NCBI RefSeq assembly: GCF_052857255.1
Contig: NC_135497.1
Location: 549,487,531-549,551,530, forward strand
Reading direction: 5' to 3'
DNA: 64,000 nt
DNA from: Amblyomma americanum
Lineage: Eukaryota > Arthropoda > Arachnida > Ixodida > Ixodidae
Shown here: positions 44,301 to 55,212 of the stretch, piece by piece
Layout of the letters: every line of letters begins with the position of its first letter
How positions within the stretch are numbered: the first letter of the stretch is position 1
Notes under the pieces: generated by a model
Seen by the model: only the letters and a program-made list of their open reading frames with translations
Told to the model about the DNA's origin: nothing
Databases searched by the model: none
Made by a program: the position numbers and the translations under genes

Positions 44301-46472
44301 TTTTTTTCCTTCCACTCTCTACTGGCCAACGTGGTAAAATAAACTCAACATAATGCGTGATTGCTCAGACCTAGATTAGACTACCATTTCACTTATTTAC
44401 TCTCAGGGCCAATTGGCATCGAAGAGAGGAGAGCGACTAACATAAATACATGTGTAGGCAGATTAATTAAAATGATTATACACAGCAGACTTGAAGGCAT
44501 TGTATGCGGTGGTGGACATGACGAAGGCAGAGAAGATGTGACAGCTGGAAACGTAGAAAAGTGGAGATCTGCGTGAGTTTGTACGCGACTTAAGGTGAAC
44601 GCTAGCAAAAAATTAAGAAGGCGCAGAAGACTGAGGCCAGAGTTAAAACTGTAGTTTAACAGAGGAAAGCACTTCCCAGCAAGCCAAAATGTGCACATGC
44701 CAGCAGTTATGTGAACACAGAACATAGAAAATGAAACTCATTTTTGGACAGAAGGAAAGCTAAGGCACATTGCTTATTGTGATGTTGCTTAAAAAGTTGG
44801 TGTCTAGTTGTTGCCCTTCATATCTGGTCCTTCCACACCCAGCAACTGAAATGCCATCAAAAAGGGGCATCTCCAATCAATCTAATTACATGGGAGGTAC
44901 ACATCGCCAGATGTCAGAGGCTTGGCGTCTCATCTTGCAGACTAGCTAGTTTGGCAGATTTAAACTTTACCGCATGTAAGAGGCATGCGGTAGCCTTGAA
45001 GGGGAGTATTTCATAAGTGTTGCAGCATATTGTACTGTTCTGGCATGCTTCATTATTTACATCACAGTAATATGCTAGCACAGGCTGGAAAGTTTGTAAG
45101 TGAACAGAAAAAAACAATGTTCATGCCATATCATAGCCACATTCTTAGTATTGTATAAAAAGTGCAAATAAGGAATTCCTCATTTTTTTGTCAGCTTTTT
45201 CTTTCTGTGCATTGATTTTTTGCAAGTTAGCAAGGTTCTACAGTCTTGTGTGCCTATCGGCTGGCCCCTTGTTTGTCAAAAGTACCGAGTACACAATGGG
45301 TCGTGTCAGTGCAGGCTAAGTAAACGATGGATAGAAAATTCGTGCTTTCAGAGTATTTCCAGAAAAAACTGCTATTATTTCCTACTCGGGATGGGGGAAC
45401 AGCATCGATGGTGCACATCCTCCTTGTCACTGCAGCAATTATGGCTGCTCGCTGCTTTTTGGTGGCGTTTCATTTATCTGCAGGAAGAGCAGGCATGAAT
45501 GGGCGGCAATAGGTACCTACTAAATTAAACATTGCATTGAGCAATATGTTGTTGTGTCGGTGCTTTTGTTATCCATGAAGGAGTTGGGGTTTTTGATTAA
45601 TGGTTGTGTAGCAAAGATGTAACTGCTACATTGCACTGCATTCACAGATTTGTTTGCCCATGCTTTTGGTTTACTCAGTTGTTTATTTACTTTCCAAATG
45701 GCAGATGGAAATTCGGCTTTCAACTTGTGCACTTTCATCATGTTTGCAATGTACTTTCAGCTGGTGTTCAGTTTCACTTTGGAGAAGTTGTCCAACCATT
45801 ATCTGTGTCTAAATGTTTTCTAACAGTTGACCTCATTGCGCAGCATTTCTCACAGAAAGCAAATGTTGCAGTAACATTTTTGTTAAATGTTACTCTATCA
45901 TGTGGCTAGCAATGTAGTGAAAAATATTTTCATCAAGTCAGCTTTTAACATTATAGCAAATTAAGGCCTTTGTTATTTAACGTTGCTCACAATTTGTGCC
46001 AATCACTCAACCTTGAAGCAACGTAATGCGTTATCACCCTTCCTCGGCTCTTCATTGTGTTACTCACATTAGACATGCTCACGGTCGTTCGCCATGCTAG
46101 TTTGCGGACATTGTTGGCTAAGAGTAAACCAGACAAATAAAAAATCGGACGTCATGTGATGCCTATAGTCCGCGGGCCAGCAGTTCATCGTGTAAAAGTG
46201 GCGTCACATCATAAGCATCTTCTGTTTTTGCTGCCTTTAAGCAAGTTATTAGTGCGGCTGGTGCAACACACAGTCGATGGGGTCAACCGTCCTGTCGTGT
46301 TAAGTTTTGATCCCTTAAATTGAATGTTTAGTATTTTTCCCTGCAACGACTACAGAGGAACACGGACGTTTCCTTCAATACTGGACTGAATATACGGTCA
46401 TTCCCTACGTTTGATTGAAAGCAGAAGTGGTTCTGTATTTAAAACGTACATAGTCTACGTTATAGGTACGGA
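41380..46472. other. Right interior of the 17.2-kb element
   Basis: Mostly AT-rich without a recognised gene. The stretch 42950-43600 is distinctly CpG-rich. It has an open frame ending at a GTGAGC donor-like site on minus (exon-like 42985-42798) and an ATG-started frame on plus near 43460, so it could be a divergent promoter with first exons. This is weak evidence. Confidence 0.35.
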
Positions 46473-46486
46473 ATTTTTTTACAGTG

Positions 46487-46936
46487 TATATAGGCGAAAC
46501 AGGGGACTTCAGGAGACGATTCAAAGAACACCAGCGTGACGTCAAAAACAAAAAAGTTATTTCTAACGCTCTCGCCGAACACCAGCAAAACACGGGCCAC
46601 TTGATTGACTGGGATTCCACGCGCATACTTGAGAAAAAAAATCATTATCTACTCGTCTGCTTAAGGAATCCCTTCACATACAAATGACAAGCCAAGCGAT
46701 TAACAGGACGCAGGGCAATCTACCCGAGATATACATCCGCACGATACGCAACGTTTTCCCTACATAAGCAGCAGCCCGTCTCGTTTTTCATCCCATTGTG
46801 AACAAGGCACCAGTAGTGGTGCCGAAACGTCAATTCTCTTACGGTCATTTTTTTCCTTTATGACTTTGGCGTGTGTTCGTTTAAAAGGATATGCTTAATT
46901 TCCCTCGCCAGACGGGTTTCCGTCGAACCCTCAACT
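46487..46936 (+). pseudogene. Penelope-like GIY-YIG end, continuation of the plus copy
   Basis: Begins with the TA duplication and reads YIGETGDFRRRFKEHQRDVK onward, the exact continuation of the domain cut at 29274. A frameshift lies at an A-run near 46640. The 3' tail (GCCGAAACGTCAATTCTCTT) matches the minus copy at 24730-24760. It is followed by 45 bp of Penelope 5' sequence and the target duplication. Confidence 0.88.
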
Positions 46937-46950
46937 ATGTTCCAAGAATT
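46937..46950. repeat. 14-bp target-site duplication, right copy
   Basis: Exact match to 24669-24682, 22.3 kb away. The interrupted reading frame is restored when one copy and the intervening DNA are ignored. Confidence 0.88.
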
Positions 46951-48132
46951 GATCGTACGCAAGAAATGGACGCAAAAATTGAACGACCGCTCCACGAAGC
47001 GCTACGCCTTGTCACGGGCTTTCCTCGCTGCCCTCGTCTCGCGCCACTGGACAGACTCGGAAAGCTCACAAGGAGGCCACCACCGAAGTACAATGCACAC
47101 CCGATAACCCGGCGGCCGAGCATCACCTTCTCCAGTTGTTGCAGACCCGACGGGCTCTGGTTCGCAGATGGAAACGCCAACATCTCAATCGTCCCTTGAG
47201 AATCGGCGTATCACAGATCACGGCAGAAGCACAACACTATGCACTACACCAATCTCAACAGAATTTTCAGCAATTTTGCGAGTTGCTACGCGGCATGTTG
47301 GGGAGCCCCTCAAATGGGCCGTCCTCCGCTGTCTTGTCGATCCGCAAACATCGCGGTCTGTCATTGACCGCACACTCAAGAAGGTCCCCCATCCATACCC
47401 CGGAGACGATGCGGCCCTCTGCACCGCCCTCAAAACCAAACATGTGGGCATCCCCCCCACCCTCCAAGCACAATCTCGTACGAGGCGGGACGCCGCCATC
47501 ACGACTGCTGAGGGTTACGATGCGGCTCGATCTGCCGCAAGCAACACGGCAACTAAAGCGGACAAGATCACCAATGGCATAATTCGAAATCTGATCAAGT
47601 AGCAGAGCGATAATCTCACTACATACAAAAATCAAACATTGTGGGAGGAGGGAGAGCTGCCTGCAAAGTGGCAAAACTCCGAAATAATTACTATCTCGAA
47701 TACAGGCAAACCACCAAGCCTGGAAGCCTTGCGACCCATCTCCCTCACCCCATGCCTGGGCAAACTATACGAGCGCGTTATCCAGACCCACCTACGAAAT
47801 TACACAGAGGACAACAACCTCTTTACACCCACTATGATCGGCTTCAGGAAAAGTCCCTCTACACTAGACGCTTTCCTCATTTTCAAGGAAGAAGTACTCA
47901 GTAACATCCCGCGAGGCGGCGAGCACCTCATTGTGGCACTGCGTTTGAATGGCAATTTTCACAACGTTTCTCACGAGGCCATCCTGAAAGAGCTCAAGGC
48001 CCTCGATTGTGGACCGAAGGCCTTCAACACCATCAAAAACTTTCTCAGCAACCGCATGACCACGATTGACTTGGAAGATGTCCGCTCTATCACACAGCAC
48101 ATACACAAAAAGGGCTCTTCCCAAGGCTATAT
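46951..48132 (+). pseudogene. Plus-strand LINE: linker and first half of RT
   Basis: Reads the tick-LINE linker LLQTRRALVRRWKRQHLNRP and ISQITAEAQHYA-like blocks, then the pre-RT region with VPHPYPGDDAALCTALKTKH, and RT fingers from 47639: WEEGELPAKWQNSEIITI, LRPISLTPCLGKLYERV, MIGFRKSPSTLDAFL. The motif A block reads VALRLNGNFHNV: the usual catalytic Asp and Lys/Ala-Phe are lost. It ends at SSQGY near 48132, where a Gypsy LTR begins. The rest of RT resumes near 62345. Confidence 0.85.
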
Positions 48133-48294
48133 TATCACGTAGTGGTGAATTAAATCAGCAGAGCAGAAAGATAGCGAAAATAGCGTCTAAATAAAACTCT
48201 TTATTGGGCCTGACTTGCACCCACAATGGAAATGAATCACTCGGTGGCGGCGTAGCAGCAGGATTGTCAAATACAAACACTGAGTGTCGAGACA
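48133..48294 (-). repeat. Gypsy 2 left LTR, 162 bp
   Basis: Shares AGAGCAGAAAGATAGCGAAA and the segment AATAAAACTCTTTATTGGGC...GGCGTAGCAGCA with the right LTR. It lacks about 220 bp that the right LTR has, so it is internally deleted, or the right one expanded. Confidence 0.7.
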
Positions 48295-48319
48295 GCCCCC
48301 TTAGTTTTCAGTGCCCAGT

Positions 48320-51300
48320 AGGGCTTTAGGCGGACGACTTGGACAACTTCTGGTCGTATGTGGCGTCGCTGGGATGCAGTCATTTCGTCAGGGATGACTT
48401 CATAGTCCAGTTAACCTAGCCGACGAAGCATTTTGTATGGGCCGAAATAGAAGCGCAAAAGCTGTTCACTCGGTCTCCTGGCTTGTACTCCGTCTTGCGC
48501 CTACGTACGTTGTAGCGTCTGGCGTCGGTACACCACTGGTCTTTGATCCGTAATCAGGCAAGGCTTCGGGCTTTCTCTGCGCGTTGAAGGTAAGCGGCGA
48601 CGTCGAAGTTATCTTCGGTATTGTTTGGCAGCATGGCGTCTATCGTGGTCGTGGCCTCCCTGCATGCCATGGATGGGCCTAAAAAGCGTAATCTGGGTGG
48701 TCTCCTGCACTGCGGTGTTGTAGGCAAAGACGAAGTAAGAGAGGATGAAGTTCCAGGTCTCATGTACGGCAGTGACATACATGACGAGCATATCGGCGAC
48801 TGTTGTTCAGGCGCTCTGTGAGCCCATTGGTCTGCGGGTGGTATGCAGTTGTCATCCGGTAGCTGGTTTGGCTGTAGATTAGGATGTCTTCCGTCAGTTC
48901 CGCCGTGAATGCTGCTCCTCTGTCCTTGATGAGCACATCTGGGGCGCCTTGTCGCAGAAGAATGCACTCCACGAAAAATTTGGCGACTTCTGCTGCTGTT
49001 CTGTTCAGTAGAGCTTTTGCCTTGGCGTAGCAGGTCACGTAGTCGGTGGCTACGATGATCCACTTATTTCCAGACGTTGACTTCGGGAAAGGGCCAAGCA
49101 ACTCCATGCTGATCTGCTGAAAGGGCCTTGAGGGCGTTCAATGGGGTTCGCAAATCGTTCTGAGCGGGTGGGAGGGTTCTTTTGTCGGTGACAGTCTCGG
49201 TAGGTTTTCACATGATGTGCCACATCGGCAGACAGTCGGGGCCAGTAATACTTGTCTTGAATGCGGCGGAAGATGCGAGAAAATCGATGTCCAGCTGTCA
49301 GCTCGTCGTGTGAAGCCTGTAGGACGTCTTCACGGAGACTTGCAGGTACAACAATGAGGTAGACTGTTTTATTCGCTGCGAAGTTCTTCACAAGGACATC
49401 ATTCTGTACCCAGAAGGAAGGCTGTCCTCACTTGAACGAGGTGGAGGGTGAAGAAACATTGCCTTCCAAGTACTCGGTGAGGCGTTTTATGTCGGTGTCC
49501 GAGCGTTGGTGCTGAGCAAAAGAGTTGAGGCTGATGGGTCCCAGGCAGGCGTACTCATCGTCGTCCGGCGGCGGTGTATCTACAGGGGCTCGTGAGAGGC
49601 AATCGGCGTCAGAGTGCTTGCGTCCGGACTTGTAAACGACGGTGACGTCAAACTCCCGGAGACGCAGTCCATCGAGCAAGTCAGCCAGAGGGGTCCTTCA
49701 AATTGGGAAGCCAGCACAGCGCGTGGTGATCGCTGACCACCTTTAACGGTCGTCCGTACAGGTAGGGGCAAAATTTCGACGTAGCCCAGATGATGGTAAC
49801 GCACTCCTTTTAAGTTGTCGAATAGTTAGCTTCGGCCTTGGAAAATGAATGGCTAGTGTGTGCGATTACTTTCTCCAGTCGGTCATTTTCCTTAACTTGG
49901 ACGCGCTTAGGCCTAAGGACTATGAACTTCAGTATCGTCCGTATGAGCTTCAGTATCGGCGATTTTATCAAAATGCGCGAGGATCGGTGGGGACTGTAAA
50001 CGATGTTGAAGTTCTTTGAAGGCTTCTGCTTTCGGCGATTTCCATTTAAATGGCACGTCTGCCTTCGTCAGTTGGGTTAGAAGATGCGCGATGCGCGAAA
50101 AGTTTTTCAAAAATCATCTGTAATATGCGCACAGTCCGAGGAATCTGCGCATTTCCTTCTTATCAGTCGGCGGTCGAAAATGTTCAATAGCAGCTGTTTT
50201 CTGCGGGTCTGGGCGTACTCCCTCCTTGTTAAGGATGTGGCCTAGAAATAGCAGCTCTTCATAGGCAAAGTGGCACTTCTCTGCTTTCAAGGTTAGGCCA
50301 GAGACTTGATGGCGTGCAGTACTGTTCGAAGTCTTTGAGGTGCTCGAGGCGAAGACAACGAGGTCATCTATATATACCAGACAAATCTGCTACTTCAGGC
50401 CTGCCAGCACTCTATCAACTACTCGCTGAAACGTCGCTGGAGCGGAGCACAGACCGAATGACTTCACCTTGAACTCGAAGAGGCCATCCGGAGTGATGAA
50501 TGCGGTCTTCTCGCGATTTCTTTCATCGACCTTCATTTTCCAGTAGCCGCTCTTGAGGTCCGACGATAAAAAATGCTTGGCGTTGCTGAGCCGGTTCCGT
50601 GTGTCGTTGATGCTGGGGAGAGGGTAGATGTCCTGCTTTGTTATGTTGTTCTAGCGGCGGTAATCAACAGCCCTCAAAATTGAAGTGCGCCGTCTTTCTT
50701 CTGGACTAGAACAACCAGTGCCACCCAGGGACTCATCGATGGCTCAATGACATCGTCGCGAAACATTCCTTCCACACTGCCTTTCTTCCACTTGGCCCCG
50801 GATAGCTTGTCTTTCTCGCGGTGACACACGGTAGGGGCTCTGGCCGAGAGGTCGGGTGTGCTGTTCGGTTATAATGGGATGCTTGCCTAACTGCGTTTGA
50901 CGGACCTTCGGCGATGACAAGAAGCACTCACTGTAGCTTCGAACCAGATTGCGGATCTGGTCTTGACTGTTGCGCGCATTGCTGGGTTTATGCCGGAAAC
51001 GTGCTTGCGATGTATCTTAGCTGATTCTTCAGGGACTCGATCGGAGAGAGCGAAGGCGTCGCAAACGTCGGATAGTTATCCTAGGAAAGCAATCGTCGTT
51101 CCTTTTGGTAACGTGTCGGTATTCTTCGCTGAAGTTCTTCAGCCGCACTACTGCTTGTCCATTGCGGAAATGTGCAATACCTCTTGCGATGCCGATTCCT
51201 CAGTCTAGAAGCAACGCCATGTTTTCCTCAATGAGAGCTTCCATGTTCTTGGCATCCGCCGCACCTATGGTGACCACGACGCTTTATTAGGGTGGGACGC

Positions 51301-51700
51301 TCATTTGTTCATCCAGGGCACTCAGGGCAACACGCTGCTCCATGAATGGACGTCATAAAAGGGAAGACTTCGTCCGTCAAAAACGTGATTAGCTTAGAAC
51401 GCAGGTCGATGATCGCCTGATGCTCATCAAGGAAATCGGCGGCGAGTATCACGTGGCGGGAACATTGATGTAGTATACGATGGTCGCAGGATAGGTATGT
51501 CCTTTGACGGTCATTCGCGCTGTGCATAGCACCTATGGCGTGATTAGGTGGCCTCCGGCGGTGCGAATTTGTGGGCCGTCCCAGGCGGTCCTGACTATTC
51601 CTAATTGCGCGGCGAATGTTCCATTTAATCACCGATTAATCGGCGCCCGTGTTGACAAGAGCTGTAACTTTCCGGCCGTCGATAGTCACTTCTGAATTGG
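48320..51700 (-). pseudogene. Gypsy 2 pol: protease, RT, RNase H, integrase
   Basis: On minus: protease region with TIDGRKVTALVNTGAD near 51650 (the usual DTGA Asp is Asn) and VILAADFLDEHQAIIDLRSK; RT with YIDDLVVF near 50375; RNase H tail FDVTVVYKSGRKHSDADCLS (49660); integrase with an HHCC-like region (49330-49200) and the core MELLGPFPKSTSGNKWIIVA, LIKDRGAAFTAEL, YHPQTNGLTERLN (49100-48830). Numerous stops and frameshifts; inactive. Confidence 0.83.
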
Positions 51701-53288
51701 ATGTCCTGGCTCTTAAGTTGCACGTCGTCCTCGGCGTCGGGTCACGGCTTTTTGCGTATGTGATCGTGGGTATACGGCGTGTCGTCGAAGCTTTTCTGTG
51801 TGCCGGCGTCGTTTTGAATGCTGCCCGCGTCGTGGTCGAGGTTGCCACTGTGTGCGGGTCGGCACAGCGGGTGCAGCGTCTTCATATAGCGGGGTCGGTG
51901 GATGATCTTCGCCGCTTCGCTGGTGAGTAACCTCACCTCCAAAGGTTGCTTTCTTTAGTTTGCCTTGCGGGGGCTGGGGGACCTTCCGCCAAGAACCGCT
52001 GCGTAGCTGCGGCCTGGAGATGCAAAACGTGGCGTGGACGGTGGTGGCGAGCGGGAGAGACAACTAGATAACACGTACTCCTTTCGACGCAGGTAGTCAT
52101 TGATATCCCCTGGTCTTTGGCCGGGACGGGGTCGTGGGGCATTAATTGAGAAGCCACGCAAGCCCATTCTTTCTTAGGGGTAGTGCCGAAAAATGTGGCC
52201 GGGTTCGCCGAAATGGAAGCCGAGCTGGCGGCGCTGGTCAGGGGTCCTCCAGAGGTCGGCTTTTCTCGGGTGAACTTGGAACTGAGTTGAACGGTCGGGC
52301 GATTGGAATCTTTGGGGCGGTGTCTATGGCTCCTGGCGCTGACTGAGAGGACGCCTTTGGCTGCGCACCGCGGCGGCGTAAGTCATGGCCTGGGGTTGTG
52401 TGGCCGTCGATGTCCCGGTGCCAAGTGCGTCTCGCTCCACATCCATGAGGGTCACAATTTGAGGTTGTGGGGAACATGGCAGCAGTCGTCGTAGCTCCTC
52501 GCGGACAACTTCCAACAAGTTGTCGCTGGTGGTGATTGTCGTGTCACGACGAATTGCACAGACAAGCAGAGCGGTTGTACTGCCGAGCTCGGACGTCGAC
52601 AGTCTTCTCGATCGTGTAGGCTTCTTGCATGACTTCCTCGACGGTTTTTGTCTGCTGGAGGACAAGGCTGGCAAAGAATTGTTCTTTTGCGCCGCGCGCT
52701 ATTAACTGAACTTTCTTTTCCTCGCTCATCTCGGTGTAGGCGCGGCGAAAGAGGCGCTTCACCTCTTCGACGTAACCGCGGATGGGCTCGTTCGGAAGCT
52801 GGATCCTCGACTCCAGGAGACGTTCGGCTCTTTTAAGGCGAAAGCCTTTAATGGCCCATGCTCGCGACCCTGTCCGTCCGTTACGCTCTTCAACTCGGTA
52901 AGAGAAAATATTTGTGCACGATGGGATTCGAACCACCATCCTTCCGCTCCACAGCTGAGCGTGCTAAAGACAACGCTACTTTCTGCCAATGCACATGCCA
53001 ACGCCTCAAATTGGCGCCACCATTTCTTTGGGGTCTTCGCCTAGGGATCCATCGACAATTCGTGGCACCCGCGGCTGCTGCAGTATGATCGGGGTCGACA
53101 TCTTTGGCGAGGTTGTGGTGCTCGTAGTAGCGTCTTTTCGGTGTCGGGTGCAGTCCGGCAGCTTCCCGAACTCGGGCTGCTCTCCCTGGAGACGTCGGCT
53201 GGCTCGGCATCCAGTGCGAATCGCAGAGGGCTGGTGTCACGACTTGAAGGGGGTGTCCTGTACATGGAAGGACCTAGCACCTCCACCA
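51700..53288 (-). pseudogene. Gypsy 2 gag
   Basis: Minus frame contains SRIQLPNEPIRGYVEEVKRL and FRRAYTEMSEEKKVQLIARG (52800-52690), a retrotransposon gag capsid-like region. It is split by a SINE at 52829-52990. The part between capsid and protease is frameshifted and shows no clear zinc knuckle. Confidence 0.7.
52829..52990 (-). mobile_element. tRNA-derived SINE inserted in Gypsy 2 gag
   Basis: On minus: box A-like GTTGTCTTTAGCACGCTCAG region and box B GGTTCGAATCC (plus 52926-52936), then a body ending TTTAATGGC...CGCCTTAA. The end matches the scrap at 24225-24300. The gag frame is found on both sides. Confidence 0.7.
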
Positions 53289-53290
53289 GA

Positions 53291-53341
53291 TGTCACGTGG
53301 TTACTACAACCCGGAGAGCAGAAAGATAACGAAAATAGTGA
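53291..53341 (-). repeat. Gypsy 2 right LTR, first piece
   Basis: TGTCACGTGGTTACTAC onward to GAAAATAGTGA, matching the left LTR start; cut by the CR1-like LINE. Confidence 0.7.
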
Positions 53342-53358
53342 TCAACAAAATGGTAGAG

Positions 53359-53865
53359 TGGGCTAGGCAGCAGCACAGCGGACAGAATGCTAAATCCGTT
53401 ATGCAATATTGTGCAGGCTTTGGCGCTCTTCAAGTTCCACGTTCCAGGAGAATTTACAGCTGCTCGTCCGTATAACCCAGACATCAAGTCATTCGCACGA
53501 GCGGGTCATTGTCCCGTAATTGAGGTCGTCAAGCCTTTATTCGTTTGATGGAAATAACGCGCTACACACGGACAAAAAACGACAACTGAAACGACGGACA
53601 TAGGACAAGCGCGCTTGGCCTGTGTCCGTCGTTTCAGTTGGTTTTTTGCCCGTGTGTAGAGTGCTATTCCCATCAAATGTACAACCAACTAGCCCACATA
53701 GCTGCCTTGCTTTCTTCGTTGTTCCGCCTTCTGCCACCGCTTCGGTGACATGAAGTCACGTGGACATACCAGCGGCTATAAGATATCCCCTGCCCATTTC
53801 AATCAGTGGGCTAGGCAGCAGCACATCGGACAGAATGCTCAATCCGTTTTTCTTTATCGTGCAGG
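53359..53865 (+). repeat. Direct repeat in the CR1-like 5' region
   Basis: About 60 bp starting GTGGGCTAGGCAGCAGCAC occurs at 53359 and again at 53807, roughly 85 percent identical and 448 bp apart. Tandem promoter monomers are known in LINE 5' regions; a partial second insertion is the alternative. Confidence 0.7.
53544..53677. repeat. 67-bp-arm hairpin
   Basis: 53544-53610 and 53611-53677 are inverted copies (about 85 percent identical) meeting at GCGC with no spacer. The word CCGTCGTTTCAGTTG is on both arms. It lies between the two 5' direct repeats. Confidence 0.8.
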
Positions 53866-53882
53866 TTAGCGATTATTCTCGA

Positions 53883-54510
53883 ATGATGTGTTTTCGCAGT
53901 GATGACCGTTTACTATTGCAGCTGTCATGCCCACTTGGTTTAAAAAGTGATGTCTTTGCTGTTTCTTTCAAATTAAGCCCGTTGATTTGTGGTGACATCG
54001 AGTCGAATCCTGGGCCTACAGATCAGGTAATGCTGCAACAACTTCTCTTGGGGCAAAATAACATCACTGCTTCAATCAACAATCTGCTGACTAGGCAAGA
54101 AAAACTAGTAAAAAATGTCGCATTTTACATGAACGAGTGATGGCATAGAAACTCAGATGGCTTCTCTTAGTACAATGAAGGAAGAAGTAGCCTGAAATCA
54201 ACTGTAGCTGAACTAAAGAACAGAATGTTTTCAGCCTCTAAAAGAGTTTGTGTTTCTTGAAAAGCTTGATTTAACCAATGGAATTGAACGCTGTCATAGG
54301 CTGGGGAAGAAGAAAGATGGTGATCGTCCAGCAATTGTGAGGTTTTTAAACTACCGTGAAAAAATATCGATAACCAAAGCCTGTTCAAAACTGAAGGGCT
54401 GTGAAATATTGATTTCAGAGGATTTTTCTCTTGGTGTTCGTCAGATACGGCAAAAATTATGGGAATGCTCTGCAGAGGAAAGGTCGAATGCTGCGAAAGT
54501 TCAGTAACTC
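53883..54510 (+). pseudogene. CR1-like ORF1 with 2A-like N-terminus
   Basis: Start ATG 53883 (MMCFRSDDRLLLQL). Residues 37-45 are GDIESNPGP. After the 2A the frame runs through a Gln-rich helical part and is cut by TGA at 54138-54140. A second frame (54250-54507) continues with ERCHRLGKKKDGDRPAIVRF, the nucleic-acid-binding block found in CR1/L1-type ORF1 proteins. Frameshifts between the two make it a pseudogene. Confidence 0.8.
53991..54017 (+). other. 2A-like ribosome-skipping motif GDIESNPGP
   Basis: It matches the consensus D-(V/I)-E-x-N-P-G-P exactly and is preceded by LSPLIC, close to the spacing of efficient 2A peptides. Skipping would fall between Gly44 and Pro45 and release a 44-residue leader from ORF1p. 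2A-like motifs are known from some invertebrate CR1-type LINEs. Confidence 0.82.
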
Positions 54511-54609
54511 TTTGATAAATTAAGTGTGAACGGGACCTTATTTGCCTTGGACAAAGCTGAAAGCAAGCGGTACAAGATTACCAAGCACACCTGACGCAAC
54601 AAAACTAAA

Positions 54610-55212
54610 AGAGGTTGCTTTCGAGTTTTAAATACTAACTGTCGCAGTGTTGTTAATAAAGTCGTTTAGTTCGAAGGTCTCTTAGTTACGCATGACACTG
54701 ATGTAGTCGTGCTGACTGAGACGTGGTTAAGAGAAGATATATATGACAGTGAATTTGTCCAAAATAACTACCACGTCTTTTTTGGAAAGATCGTGACAGA
54801 AGAGGTGGGGTAGCTGCCGTAATATACAAATTATCTCTGGAACGTATAAGATTACCTGACGTCACCACGGAGTCGAGGGCATATTCTGCAAAGTTTATGC
54901 TGATAACATAAAGTATTCACTAGGTGCCATTTACAGGCCTCTAACTCTCCTGCCATTGTCTTGTACCATTTAAAAGAGTACATCCAGTGTCATGTAAAAG
55001 CAGAAGGTAGAGTAATTATGACCGGTGATTTCAATTTCCCGAACATCGATTGGTGCACTTTTTCTTCCTAGTCTTGTCATTTCATGGGAAACGAATGCTG
55101 GACCTTGCCTTAAACTTTGATCTGTTGCATGTTGTAAATGAGTCTACAAGAATCCAGCATGCTTCAATGTCCATTCTAAATCTCTTTTTTCCAAGTGGCA
55201 ACATTACGGGAA
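54610..55212 (+). pseudogene. CR1-like ORF2, endonuclease first part
   Basis: Reads LNTNCRSVVNK, TDVVVLTETWLREDIYDSEF and GDFNFPNIDWC (near 55020), then MLDLALNFDLLHVVNESTR: the APE endonuclease of CR1/L2-type LINEs. Several stops. Cut at 55212 by the 4.4-kb element; the ISDHKAV block follows at 59650. Confidence 0.8.

Larger units (their letters stand above)
29275..46486. mobile_element. 17.2-kb TIR-bounded insertion with TA target duplication
   Basis: The left end CACTGTAAAAAAAT (29275-29288) is the exact reverse complement of the right end (46473-46486). Each end is flanked by TA (29273-29274 and 46487-46488). The uninterrupted Penelope minus copy shows the empty target (GCCTATATAGGC), proving an insertion that duplicated TA. 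CACTG ends plus a TA duplication resemble the CMC group (CACTA/Mirage/Chapaev), but no transposase was recognised inside, so the class is open. Inside are a second Penelope pair, a foldback insert, a SINE and a Harbinger-type MITE, in otherwise AT-rich DNA. Confidence 0.85.
24683..46936. mobile_element. Penelope-like composite: head-to-head inverted pair
   Basis: A minus copy (24683-27125) and a plus copy (27132-29274, continuing at 46487) share arms of about 2 kb at high identity around a 94-bp centre (27126-27219). The plus copy ends at about 46890 with 45 bp that repeat its own 5' start (27132-27176), the partial tandem or pseudo-LTR arrangement known for Penelope elements. Excluding the 17.2-kb insertion the composite is about 5.0 kb. 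Confidence 0.85.

Noticed and set aside
49400..53290. Plus-strand ORFs in the Gypsy 2 region as host genes
   Set aside because: They are antisense shadows of the minus-strand gag and pol.
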